Below, piece by piece: positions 22,047-33,364 of a stretch of 64,000 bases of DNA; the first letter of the stretch is position 1, and every line of letters begins with the position of its first letter. The position numbers and the translations under genes were made by a program. The notes beneath the pieces are model-generated. The model did not search any database, had not been told where the DNA came from, and saw only the letters and a list, made by a program, of their open reading frames with translations. Source of the DNA: Mesostigma viride (lineage: Eukaryota; Streptophyta; Mesostigmatophyceae; Mesostigmatales; Mesostigmataceae); the NCBI GenBank assembly GCA_009746045.1, contig RPFO01000542.1, forward strand, positions 2,501 through 66,500. The letters are read 5' to 3'.

Positions 22047-24111
22047 CCAGCACCCCCCCACATTTATTTATTCATGCCATCACACCCCCACATTCATTTA
22101 TTCATGCCATCACCCCCCCACATTTAATTATTCATGCCATCACCCTCCCACATTCATTTATTCATGCCATCACCCCCCCACATTTAATTATTCATGCCAG
22201 CACCCCCCAACATTTATTTATACGTAGCAGCACCCCCCACATTTAATAATTCATGCCATCATCCCCCCACATTTAATTATTCATGACAGCACCCCCCCAC
22301 ATTCATTTATTCATGCCAGCACCCCCCACATTTACTTATTCATGCCATCACCCCCCCACATTTAATTATTCATGCCATCACCCCCCCACATTTAATTATT
22401 CATGCCATCACCCCCCCACATTTAATTATTCGTGGCAGCACCCCCCCACATGTATTGATACGTAGCAGCACCCCCCACATTTAATAATTCATGCCATCAT
22501 CCCCCCACATTTATTTATTCATGCCGTCACACCCCCACATTCATTTATTCATGCCAGCAACCCCCCACATGCATTTATACATAGCATCCCCCCCCACATG
22601 TATTGATACGTAGCAGCACCCCCCACATGTATTGATACGTAGCAGCACCCCCCCACATGTATTGATACGTAGCAGCACCCCCCCACATGTATTGATACGT
22701 AGCAGCACCCCCCCACATGTATTCATACGTAGCAGCACCCCCCCACATGCATTTATACATAGCATCCCCCCCCCACATGTATTGATACGTAGCAGCACCC
22801 CCCACATGTATTGATACGTAGCAGCACCCCCCCACATGTATTGATACGTAGCAGCACCCCCCCACATGTATTGATACGTAGCAGCACCCCCCCACATGTA
22901 TTGATACGTAGCAGCACCCCCCCACATGTATTGATACGTAGCAGCACCCCCCCACATGTATATTGATACGTAGCAGCACCCCCCCACGTGTATTGATACG
23001 TAGCAGCACCCCCCACATGTATTGATACGTAGCAGCACCCCCCCACATGTATTGATACGTAGCAGCACCCCCCCACATGTATTGATACGTAGCAGCCCCC
23101 CCCACGTGTATTGATACGTAGCAGCACCCCCCCACATGTATTGATACGTAGCAGCACCCCCCACATGCATTTATACATAGCATCCCCCCACATGTATTGA
23201 TACGTAGCAGCACCCCCCCACATGCATTTATACATAGCATCCCCCCCCACGTGTATTGATACGTAGCAGCACCCCCCCACATGTATTGATACGTAGCAGC
23301 ACCCCCCCCCATGTATTGATACGTAGCAGCACCCCCCACATGTATTGATACGTAGCAGCACCCCCCCACATGTATTGATACGTAGCAGCACCCCCCCACA
23401 TGTATTGATACGTAGCAGCACCCCCCCACATGTATTGATACGTAGCAGCACCCCCCACGTGTATTGATACGTAGCAGCACCCCCCCACATGTATTGATAC
23501 GTAGCAGCACCCCCCCACGTGTATTGATACGTAGCAGCACCCCCCCACATGTATTGATACGTAGCAGCACCCCCCCACATGTATTGATACGTAGCAGCAC
23601 CCCCCCACATGTATTGATACGTAGCAGCACCCCCCCACGTGTATTGATACGTAGCAGCACCCCCCCACGTGTATTGATACGTAGCAGCACCCCCCCACAT
23701 GTATTGATACGTAGCAGCACCCCCCCACATGTATTGATACGTAGCAGCACCCCCCCACATGTATTGATACGTAGCATCCCCCCCACATGTATTGATACGT
23801 AGCAGCACCCCCCCACATGTATTGATACGTAGCATCACCCCCCACATGTATTGATACGTAGCAGCACCCCCCCACGTGTATTGATACGTAGCAGCACCCC
23901 ACCACATGTATTGATACGTAGCAGCACCCCCCCACATGTATTGATACGTAGCAGCACCCCCCCACGTGTATTGATACGTAGCAGCACCCCCCCACATGTA
24001 TTGATACGTAGCAGCACCCCCCCACATGTATTGATACGTAGCAGCACCCCCCACGTGTATTGATACGTAGCAGCACCCCCCCACATGTATTGATACGTAG
24101 CAGCACCCCCC
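22047..24111. repeat. 30/31-bp minisatellite, central array of the 35-kb element
   Basis: About 67 units. The left part (22047-22560) has units with ACATTTATTTATTCATGCC and a C-run. The main part has ACATGTATTGATACGTAGCA then GCA and 6-8 C. Length varies in the C-run. The array continues after the LTR retrotransposon at 34843-34972. Open frames of 200-460 codons on the minus strand are by-products of the unit. Confidence 0.95.
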
Positions 24112-24670
24112 TGTTACGTCCTGGCTCGACTCTATCCCAAACATCTCGCCTAACCTTACCTAAACTAGTGATGAGGCACCTACCTAGGAGTGAGGAGCTA
24201 TATTGGCTATAAGACCTAGGACGCGACGACGCTGCTTCTCAATGCATTCCCTTATAATACGCCATATACCGAATAAAACCAGGGTACTACGAAGGAAACA
24301 ATACTACACTGCCGTGACCCAAGCCTATATGTGTTAATTCATTTAACACACGCCGAGTGACCACACAAGGAGTGGAACGTGCATAAATGGTCACCAACGG
24401 TCCAACAGGCTCGGGCCGACCTGGCCCTCGCCTGCAGAAACACAGAAACACAGGCAGGTGCACAGATGCACGCCGGTCCACTACATTCTACCGAAGGATA
24501 AGGACCACTAATAAAGTACGCGGCGCGGCGCCCAAAGGCACCCAATATACCACAGTACTGTTACGAGGACAATCATGTCCCAGCTAGAACTACACGTAAA
24601 CCTAAGAACAACCGAGGCCAAGGACCTAATTTACGTCCGTAACTACAACGAATTGTTACGCGACGTAACA
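24112..24670 (-). repeat. 3' LTR of copy A
   Basis: 559 bp, with TGTTACG...CGTAACA ends in both orientations. It matches 34284-34842 with a single substitution noticed. Confidence 0.95.
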
Positions 24671-24686
24671 CCTCCCCCCCACAAAA
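24671..24686 (-). other. Polypurine tract of copy A
   Basis: In element sense the sequence TTTTGTGGGGGGGAGG sits immediately before the 3' LTR, the expected place for plus-strand priming. Confidence 0.75.
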
Positions 24687-25043
24687 GGTAGGGAGCCCTC
24701 TCCCTACGCAGAGAGAAGGAAACCAAAGGGGTAGGAAAAACCTAATGCACCCAGCACACACCAACACAATCGATAGACCATCCCAGATACAAAGCACCAA
24801 TAGTTCACACGGTCTCCACCACCACGCCGGGTGGTGTAGGGTTAGCCAGCACCAAGCCTGGTGGGAGGTTCCCCTAACTGCCTGGAACGGAGTCCTGGCC
24901 GGGGGGGACGGCACTGGGCAGGACACACAGAGTAAACACATCAGCGCTAAGGACCAAGAACAGCCAACCAACTGGCCAGAATATGAGGGCGACTCTATAT
25001 ACCGGAGGGACAACACCCTCAGGTCGGGCCTAAGGCCCTCTAT

Positions 25044-27339
25044 CTAGTGGCCATCCGTCTGATAAGTGCCACGAGAGGCCAGCAGGACCTCCAGGTAGGC
25101 CTGGTAGTGGGCCACATCCTCGGCATTGTCATGCCTATCTACAGTGAGGAAAACATCGGCCCACACGCCGTCAGGAAAAAGGCCCAGAAAGGCCCAGTAA
25201 TACCTATGCTGCGTAAGAACGACCTGGCCACGGGCCCAGTCCAGGAAGCCACAGGCAAAGAGGCGAAGGAAAGGCTCTACCGCGATCAAACAGAGGGCCC
25301 GCAGGAGGAGGCGATGGTACCGGATCCGAGGGCGCAAACCCGTCGGGAAGAACAGGTCCACCAGGGGCTCCACGTTGGACGGCCACAACCGGATGTGCCG
25401 AACCTCTCGGGAGCGCCACCGACGAGCACACTGTCGCGACCCGAATGTCTCTAGGTAGTCGCTGGCCCGAGGAGGAGGGTGACCACGGGAGTCTAGACCC
25501 TGGCCCGGGATAGGCGCCGGGCGACGGGCATCCCACTCAAGGATGGGCTGGAGGACCGTGTTGTACGCAGCACCCGGTACCGCAGGAAACTCTACCGTAA
25601 GGGCATCCGAAGCCATAATGCCCAGAGGCGGAGGGTAAGCCCACTGGAACCCACCGTAGGTGTCCAAGTCGTTGTGGCGCCTAGCCCAGCGATACAGAAC
25701 GCGCCGAACCAGGATCTCACCCTGGAACACAGGATCAGCTAAAATAACCATGTCGAAAGGGGGCCGATCAGTCTCAATGGGTAGGCCACGATCCCGCGGC
25801 GCCCGACACACCTGGGAGAACCCGTAGGACATGGGCGAGATGGCAAGCTCGGCGGAGGCGCGCGGCAGGTCACACTGTCGGCAGGCGAGTGCGGACATAC
25901 CACATCCAGGAACGGGCGTGTCGCGCGACTCCGGCGTCGCATGCACCACAGAAGGGGCCCTGTCCCGATCACCCTGGGACAACTCCCGGAGGGAATCGGC
26001 AGCGCGGGTGGCGCGAGGATCCTGACCGGTGGACCGAACAACCGCAGCCAAAGACCGCGAGGCCGAAGGGGCAGGGGCCGAAGCAGGGGCGGGGGCCGAC
26101 ACCGACGCAGGTGGCACTGGTACAACAGGAGGTCGCGCCGGACCCGAAGCCAGAGAGGGCCGTGACGGACCCGCCACCGCAGCTGGCGCGCCGGTCTCCG
26201 TTGCCGGCGCACCCTCAGGCCACATATTGAAAATAGGGCCCGTAGGGACAGGCAGTCCGGCATAAGATTGGTTGCCATCCAAGCTCCAGTCGGGCACCGG
26301 AATCCTCTGCGGGGGACCACCCTCCCAAAGCCTGGGATGATCGCCCGTGTCGCTGAAGAAACCCCGCACTGGCTGCGATGACGCAGCGGGCGGCCCAGAG
26401 GAGGCGACGGCGGGCACAGCCGGGGGCGGAAGACTCGCGTCGCGGCGCAGAAACGTCGGCCGCAGGCACAGAGGCAACCAGAGGTGTCGGAGCCGCAGCA
26501 ACCGAAGAAGGGTAGGGGCGGAGCAGGCGAAACCACAGGTGCCGAAACAACCGAAGGGGTAGGGGGCGCGGACACCACAGACACCCCACCTGGCGTGGCC
26601 GGAGTCTGCGCTTGGGCCGCCATGAAGGCCCCGAACGCCGTGGTCAGGGACTGGATCTGAGCCTGCATAGCCGAACCGTCGCCGAAAGAGGATCAGGCAA
26701 ACCCAAAGGGGTAGGCTCCACTGCAACAGCCGGGTCGACCGTGGGGACGACGGGACAGGGGAGGGAGCAGACGCTGAGGAGGAGGACGCAGCGCTCGAGG
26801 CTGAATATTCTGGAGTATAATGTACCTCGGCTGGGGCGCCCGTAGGGGCAGGATCACCAACTGCTAATCCCGCCGACTGATCAGCTATCTCCATGAATTC
26901 TACGGCCCGTAGAAGGTCGCAGGGGTTCTCATCTACCTCAGCATCACCCTCAGCCGGAAGCCAGGGGAACACATCCCGTAGGCAGGAGCGGCCCACAGGG
27001 GTAGAAAGGTAGGAGAACACTCGGGAGCACTGGAGAACCGCAGCTATCTGTCCCAAGGCTGGACAGCGGGAACCACACCCTAACAAACAGTGCCCGGCAT
27101 CGTCGAACCCGTGCAAAACAAGCTGGTGCGGTTCATCAGGGGAAGGGCCGTACCACGTGACCCCAAAGAGAGCAGCCCTGACTAAACCGCATGTTGGGCC
27201 TGGAGGGCCGGCTGCACAACGCCACCCGGTAACTGGACCGTGACACCCAGCGGCCCGGAAGGGCCTCGAAATACAGCTCAGGGTCCGGTGGGGGCGGGGA
27301 CGGCAGCGAGCTCTCAGCCGGAGGGGTAGGCTCTGACAT
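25044..27339 (-). pseudogene. Extra sense ORF after integrase, copy A
   Basis: A ~765-residue product of unknown function. The ATG at 27339 gives MSEPTPPAESSLPSPPPPDP; the frame then shifts near 27200, 26690 and 26560 before reading cleanly to the stop at 25044. Parts: an N-terminal segment with TWYGPSPDEPHQLVLHG, a Ser/Ala/Pro linker, a short helix (MQAQIQSLTTAFGAFMAAQA), an Ala/Pro-rich middle, and a C-terminal ~300-residue globular part with YRWARRHNDLDTYGGFQWAY. The hydrophobic stretch near the C-terminus (LLLRALCLIAVEPFLRLFA) is too charged around it for a clear membrane anchor, so I do not call it env. The second copy keeps the same ORF. Confidence 0.6.
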
Positions 27340-27415
27340 GACGGCTGCGGAGGGGAGGGGACAACCAACCACCCGTCGACAGCAGACATAACATAAGAGA
27401 GGAGAAGGTCTACAA

Positions 27416-29089
27416 CTAGAGCTTATGCAGGGTTTTATACTCCTGCAGCAGGCGACTACACCCATCTAGCTCACTCTCCGTATACCAGACCTTATCTACC
27501 TCACTACGAGCATACATCCACTTCACCTTATACTGGCGCTGGGTACCGCGGCCCTTTTTGATATCTCTATGGGCCACGATACCCTCTACCTCATCCTCTA
27601 CCTCACCAGTATCCGGATTATGCTCTAAAGGGGCAGGGGCTAATTCTCTACCAGCGAACGTGCTCTGATGATAGAGCTTCAGCTGGCTTCTATGAAAGGT
27701 GCGAGAGTGGGTCTGCCAAGAGGTAGGAATATCTATCTCATACAGAAATTACCTACTCTAGACAACACACGGAAGGGTCCTAAGAAGGCGGGCCTAAGTT
27801 TCACTTTCAGTTCAGCTTCGAACTTATGAGCGAAGCGGCCAACACGGGGGCCTTCTACTAAGACTAAATCTCCTATTTCTATCTCAGGTGCTCTTCTATC
27901 TAATGAGGCACGCAACCTAGCAAGGTATTTGGCCTGCGCCCTATGGTACCCTGCAATAGCGTTGTCGTGTGCATTCTTCATCTTATCTAATAACGCCTGC
28001 ACACCTTCTACAGTATCCCGGGACACATCATCCTTGTCCCTTAAAGGACTAGCTAAGAGAGAGGTAGGGGTAAGAGGTTGTCTACCAGTATCTAGGAAGA
28101 AGGGCGTATAACCATGCGCAGCCTGAGGGCAGTTGTTAAGGGAAAACTCTACCAGACATAGATAATCCTCCCAATCACTCCCAGAGCCATTCACATAGTG
28201 CCGCAGAGCTTCTTCCACTACCCTATTCAAACGTTCTACTAAATGAGACGAGGAGGAGTGGTAGGCAGTACCGAAGGTGACCTTGGTACCGATAGCAGCG
28301 AAGAACTGCTGCCAAAAATCAGAAGTAAATAACTTATCTTTATCACTAATAAACTGCCTACTCAAACCATGATATCTATATACGTTATTAAGGTATAGGC
28401 GTGCGCAATCGCGTGCGGTGAGTTCTAAGGGACACGGCACGAGATGACACATACGAGTAAAACGATCTACAAAAACAAGGATCTGGGCGTTACCTCTATC
28501 ATTCTTCCTAAAAGGTCCTACAAAATCCATCATAATGGAGTCCCACGGCATGATGGGATCAGGTAAGGTCCTAGGCTCTGCTATCTGTCCTACATTGTTG
28601 GGTTTCATCTCCTGGCAAGATTGACAGGTTCTAACATACTCATCTACATCCTTTAAAAGGGAAGGCCAGTAGTAAGAGCGGGCTACTAGGTCCCGTACCC
28701 GTTTACCACCCTGATGAGCAGCTAAGTCATGCAACTCAAAGAGCAAGGAGGAGCGACAGATAGGAGGGACATACAGGCGCCATTGAGGGGGAGAATCTGC
28801 TATCTGCACATATAAAAATCCACCTACAAATTTACAAGGGTGCTTGCCTAATTGTTGGGGATGGGCAGCAATGGCAGCTAATGCTTCCGGCTCAGTGGCC
28901 GTAAATCTACTAATAAGGCGTTCAAGATCAGAGGTAGGCATCGCTACAGAGGTATCCAGAACAGGTTTAAAGAGATCTCCTACCGCCTTGCCAAAGAGAA
29001 GGGGAGGTCCTAGAGGGACTATGTTTTCATAAGACTTTCCTGACCTAGTCGCTATATGGCTAAGCGGTATAGAAATTTTATTTTTCCCC
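27416..29089 (-). pseudogene. Integrase with chromodomain, copy A
   Basis: Joins the cDNA to chromosomal DNA. This frame opens within the G/A run at 29082-29098, -1 to the RT-RNase H frame, and has no good ATG until 28941. From that Met: zinc-binding HHCC (H71, H76, C106, C109), catalytic D139 (DFVGPF), D200 (SDKDKLFTS) and E236 (VERLNRVVEE), a D,D-35-E core. A GPY-type region (RPAFLGPFRVLSRVG) follows. One C is missing near 27750 relative to copy B, which breaks the frame. Beyond it the C-terminal chromodomain (YKVKWMYARS...VWYTESEL) continues to 27416. Chromodomains of this group steer integration to marked chromatin in known elements. Confidence 0.9.
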
Positions 29090-31484
29090 TCCCCCCCACC
29101 GAGACCACAGGAAGGGCCTCACACGGGAGAGAGAGTCCTACGTGAGAAAGGAGATCAGGCATGCGAACAGCTGTATGAAAGAGGTAGGCATAGGATTCAT
29201 CATCAGGTAGTTCACCATACGGGGTTACACCCATAGTAGTAGGAACTAGAGTAGTATTGAGAACATCAAGGTCCTCGAAAAAGGAGTAATCTGCACGACG
29301 GGAGAGTGCATCTGGTACTATGTTATCTACACCCTTAACATACTGAAGTTTAAAAGGGGAAAACTGTGCTAAAAACTCCATCCAGCGCGCTTGACGAGGG
29401 GTAAGGTTGGGTTGTGAGAGAAGATGGGTAAGGGGACGGTGATCCGTCTGGATAACTAATCTATAAGGATCAATCTCACAGGGTTCATTCAGACAAACAT
29501 CAAATTGAGCACCTTTAAGAAAGTGCTGCCACGCGTGGCAACAATACACCACAGCTAATAGTTCCTGCTGGTGTACGGGATAGTTACGCTCCGCAGGAAG
29601 CATTGTCCTAGAGATATACTCGATTGGCTGTAAGCCCTGACCCTGATCCTGGAGAAGGACGCCCCCTATAGCTACCTTGCTAGCATCTGTAGCTACAACA
29701 AAGGGTTTAGTAGTATCCGGTAGGATGAGTACGGGAGGGGAGAGGAGTAGGGATTTTAGACACTGAAAAGCCGACTGACATTCACTACTCCAAACAAAGG
29801 GGATATCCTTCTTTAATAGATGATTAATAGGGGCTGCTATAGTTGCGAAACGCGGGATAAAACGCCTATAGTAAGAAGCAATTCCTAGAAAACTACGTAC
29901 ACCTTTAACGTCGGTAGGGGTAGGCCATTCCTGAATTGACTTAGTCTTGTCCGGGTCGGTAGCAACCCCGGCATCTGACAGGACGTGCCCTAAAAATGGG
30001 ACACTCCTACCAGAGCGAACTTTAGCACGGCGCGCCCATAAAGAATTTTCAGCCATGATTTCTAATACTTTCTTTAAATCACGTAGGTGCGTTTCAAAAT
30101 CAGGAGAATAAATAAGGATATCATCTAAGTAAGCTTGAGCACAAGAACGGTCATGCTCAGATAAAGAAACAGAGGAGAAGGAAGGATCCTTTAAATCAGA
30201 GGACACTTGAGGGAGGTGAGAATTTCCCATAACAGGTCTAAGCACTTCATTCATTAACATTTGGAAAGAGGCAGGAGAGTTACAGAGTCCCATAGCCGCT
30301 ACTCTAAACTGGTAATGCCCAAAAGGGGTAGCAAAGGCGGTTTTGTGGCAATCCTCAGGAGCTATACGTAGTTGCCAAAAACCATCCGCACAATCTAGTA
30401 CTGTGAAACAGGTAGAACCTTTAACCTTATTAAATATATCATCAATACGAGGTAGAGGGTATTTAGACTTCACAGTAATATCGTTTAACTTCCTATAATC
30501 AGTAACTAGGCGAAACTTGCCATTTGGCTTAGGAACTAACAGGACACCAGCGGAGTAGGGGGAGTTACTAGGCTCTATCAATCCTGCTTCTAATAGTGAT
30601 ACTAAAATCTGTTTTAGTTCCTTTAATTCGGTAGGGCCCATTCTATACATCGGAGAGTGCGTAGGAACTGCACCGTCCTTGATAACTACACGGTGTAAAA
30701 CAGAACGAGGAGGAGGATAAGAAGGAGTCTTTTCTTCAAATACTTTTGAGGAATCTATCACAGCCATGTATCTTACTATTTCATTTTCAGTAAATCCCAC
30801 TCCTATTGTATCCACTGTATTTACATCTATATCCACACTATTATTAGTGATAGGTATCTCTTGTACTTCTAACTGAAGGAACATACATAATAGGTATCCA
30901 TATTCCTTTAGTTCAGATCGCAATTCGTCATTGGACATTAATACTTCAGGTATAGGTCTCACAGGAGGATCAACAGGTGTAGGAGGAGTAATATCTACCA
31001 AGGATAAATTTTCTAATCTATAATGACGTTCCGGTACCCAGTAAGAGCTATCTGGAAACCAAATGACCATAGTATCATAATTAATAGTAATCTTATTATC
31101 CTGGTGCCAATCTAATCCTAGTAATACATCAGCTGTAGTGATAGGGCCTATAGTGGCCGTCAGGTTGACCGTACGTCCTTGTATGACCAGGGGAAGGGAC
31201 ACCGTACCCGGGGAATGACTGGTGCGACCGTCAGCATAATGGACAGTGACAGTTTTTGTGTGAGGGGTAGGGACTAGTCCTAAACGCCTAACTAGGGCCT
31301 CGCTCACAAAGGAGCTAGCCGCACCGCTATCCACTAACACAGAGACATTCAAGAGTTCATCAGCATGCAAGAAGGGGTCTACAACAGTATGAGGGACGGT
31401 TAAGCCACCATTCAAGAACATAAGAGGACGCACACGTAGTGGTAGGGATGATTCAGCTCCTACAGAGGTTATAAAAACAGGCAA
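29052..31484 (-). CDS. pol: Protease, reverse transcriptase and RNase H, copy A
   Basis: An 810-codon frame. The first codon shown is TTG; the open frame extends upstream over the end of gag, so the protein is probably made by frameshift from gag. Aspartic protease: LVDSGAASSFVS (Asp about residue 52) and LLGLDWHQD. RT: LVTDYRKLN, FTVLDCADGFWQL (motif A) and AYLDDILIYS (motif C). RNase H: VVATDASKVAIGG, HQQELLAVVY, TDHRPL and NIVPDALSRR. It ends ..GGRGKIKFLYRLAI just after the candidate slippery site. All catalytic residues are present. Confidence 0.95.
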   Translation of the reverse strand: MPVFITSVGAESSLPLRVRPLMFLNGGLTVPHTVVDPFLHADELLNVSVLVDSGAASSFVSEALVRRLGLVPTPHTKTVTVHYADGRTSHSPGTVSLPLVIQGRTVNLTATIGPITTADVLLGLDWHQDNKITINYDTMVIWFPDSSYWVPERHYRLENLSLVDITPPTPVDPPVRPIPEVLMSNDELRSELKEYGYLLCMFLQLEVQEIPITNNSVDIDVNTVDTIGVGFTENEIVRYMAVIDSSKVFEEKTPSYPPPRSVLHRVVIKDGAVPTHSPMYRMGPTELKELKQILVSLLEAGLIEPSNSPYSAGVLLVPKPNGKFRLVTDYRKLNDITVKSKYPLPRIDDIFNKVKGSTCFTVLDCADGFWQLRIAPEDCHKTAFATPFGHYQFRVAAMGLCNSPASFQMLMNEVLRPVMGNSHLPQVSSDLKDPSFSSVSLSEHDRSCAQAYLDDILIYSPDFETHLRDLKKVLEIMAENSLWARRAKVRSGRSVPFLGHVLSDAGVATDPDKTKSIQEWPTPTDVKGVRSFLGIASYYRRFIPRFATIAAPINHLLKKDIPFVWSSECQSAFQCLKSLLLSPPVLILPDTTKPFVVATDASKVAIGGVLLQDQGQGLQPIEYISRTMLPAERNYPVHQQELLAVVYCCHAWQHFLKGAQFDVCLNEPCEIDPYRLVIQTDHRPLTHLLSQPNLTPRQARWMEFLAQFSPFKLQYVKGVDNIVPDALSRRADYSFFEDLDVLNTTLVPTTMGVTPYGELPDDESYAYLFHTAVRMPDLLSHVGLSLPCEALPVVSVGGRGKIKFLYRLAI
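29082..29088 (-). promoter_or_regulatory. Candidate -1 frameshift heptamer, RNase H to integrase, copy A
   Basis: Reads G GGA AAA in the RNase H frame, which fits the X XXY YYZ rule for -1 slippage. The integrase frame is open across it and the zero frame stops ten codons later (TAG at 29052-29054). Copy B has the same heptamer at 61496-61502. Confidence 0.55.
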
Positions 31485-31527
31485 GCAAAAATTATTATCT
31501 GGGGTACTATCTAAGGACCTGTCCAGG

Positions 31528-32912
31528 TTACCCCCGGCTGACAGGCCTACTGTTCCCCCTCCCCCCCAAATCCATAGGAACTAACCCCGAAGAAGACCCT
31601 GGCGGAAAAGCCACTGCTGGAGGGTCACGAGGGATTGAAGAGGGTGCGGGAGCCTGATTATCATAGGGGAACCCTGGGGATCCTGTCTGCACAGCATTCA
31701 GCCTACTAGGGGTAGCTGAAGGAATGCGTCCTGAAGTGGGACGAATAGGAGCACGCTGAGGGGTACGAGGAGGGCGAGCGTCGGGATGAGGGGGAGCACC
31801 CGAAAGGAACTTGGGGCACTCACGTTTAAGATGACCTACTTCCTTACAATGATAGCAGGTGATATGAGAGACATCCAGAGCTGAAAGGTCAGTCACACAA
31901 ATATCTAATTCTTCTACATAGGAGTTCTCCTCCTCAGGGGTAAGGCTAATATTATTAATACGGGAACGGGTAGGAAGAGAAGGCGTGGAGAAGAAATCTG
32001 CTACTCGTAAAAGATGCTGGCGCACATGCTTGAGGGGCAGGTCAGTAAAACGGTAGGCAGAGAACTGGCGCTTGACTTCACGCAATAAGGGTCTACTGAG
32101 GCCCTGAAGGAAGCGGGCACGTACTTCTGCACCCGACAAATCCCTAATTCGTACCATCTGGGCATCAAACTCTTTCATATATTCTTTGAAGGATTTGGTA
32201 CCCTGCTGCAAGGTACCAAAGGCTAATCTATCCTGCCAATCTGCATCGGGAGGGACTAAATGGTTCTCTAAACGCTTAAACAATTCTGCTACAGAGTTTG
32301 GGTAGGCATGAGAGGCAAGAGACTCACACTGGATGAGGTTAGCAAGCTCAGGAGTAATGCAGGTAGTAAGATAATGAGGAACTAGTACAGCATCAGAGAG
32401 GCGCCACCTATTGTGGTTCTGCCAGGACTCTGTGTTCTGGGTGAGCAACATAATGAAAGTGAAAAACTGTTGAGGGGTAGACTTGACATCCAGCTTAGGA
32501 AGGTTGGCAAAGAGGGGAAGAGCAGGAGGCTTAGGGGGATTAGAAGAATCAGTTTTTCCCATAGGGCCACTATCTTCCACTGCTACATAAGCGGGATAGA
32601 AGGAAGGGATAGGAAAAGTTTGGGTAGGGGTCTAGAGGGAGCCACCGTTTCAGGATGGTGCCCATAGGAGAAGGGAACAGTATATTGCTCACGAAGAGAG
32701 GAGTAGGCAAAATGATCATAATTCCTATCATCTAGGGGCATGGTACTGAAATCATTATTAACTTCTAAATCAGCCACACGGGTAGGGACCTGGGCAGCCT
32801 CATAGGCCGTCTCAGGGTAGGACCAGGAAGCAGGTGGGTAAAAGGGAACTGCACTAGGGCGCCCAGAAGGGCCGACAGGGGCAGAGGTACGACCCGTGTT
32901 AAAGGCAGGCAT
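31528..32912 (-). pseudogene. gag: gag of copy A, one frameshift
   Basis: The capsid/nucleocapsid precursor. The frame from 32912 and the frame from 32580 overlap a 1-nt deletion near 32610 (AAACTTTT where copy B has AAGACTTTT). The gag capsid-like domain lies in the middle (FFTFIMLLTQNTESW, LANLIQCESLASHAYPN, FGTLQQGTKSFKEYMKEFD). The zinc knuckle CYHCKEVGHLKREC (C-x2-C-x4-H-x4-C) follows, then a Pro/Arg-rich tail. It ends in a G-run (7 G here, 8 G in copy B) from which pol is read in another frame. Confidence 0.9.
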
Positions 32913-33009
32913 GAAGGCACAGGGTGGGAAGGAGGCCTAGAAGCATTGTTAGTGAGTGAGGACCTGCTGGAGGGGTGAGCCAAGGTTGCAGAAGGGGCAG
33001 GGGCCTGGT

Positions 33010-33273
33010 TCACAGCAAAAGAGGTTCATCACTAAATCTGACTTGTGAGATACGTTGTTCATAGGTAGGTGGGGTAATTGAGGGACGACGGCGACCACCA
33101 GCAACAGGAGAAGGAGGTGAGGTACGCAGAATACCTTGAGGAGTGAGATGGTGTACCGTTTCCAAGGAGTCCCGTCGGTTACCACGAGTATTGTTAGTGT
33201 TATTATTATTAGTATTATTATTATTAGTATTATTGGTAGGTATAGGCGACATATCTCCACCCACTGGATCCAT
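33010..33273 (-). CDS. Asn-rich small ORF before gag, copy A
   Basis: 88 codons: MDPVGGDMSPIP, then an Asn/Thr repeat coded by (AAT)n-like DNA, then RRDSLETVHHLTPQGILRTS and a basic tail. It stops at TGA right where a gag-like frame (NQAPAPSATLAHPSSRSS) opens. Both copies share this stop, so it may be a separate ORF or the true gag N-terminus joined by frameshift. Confidence 0.65.
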   Translation of the reverse strand: MDPVGGDMSPIPTNNTNNNNTNNNNTNNTRGNRRDSLETVHHLTPQGILRTSPPSPVAGGRRRPSITPPTYEQRISQVRFSDEPLLL

Positions 33274-33364
33274 CTTTAATTAAGTAAAGGAATAGGAATC
33301 TAGATGAAAGCAACAAAGGGAAAAGGAAAAACCTTGAAGGTCTGAAGCAAGAACAAAATTAAAA

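Noticed and set aside
22541-24144. Minus-strand frames of 209-463 codons across the central minisatellite
   Set aside because: All three frames read through because the repeat has few stops; the products are pure translations of the unit.
24287-24587. Short frames inside the LTRs (also 34459-34759 and 55758-56006)
   Set aside because: Present only because LTR copies are repeated; no start context or domain.
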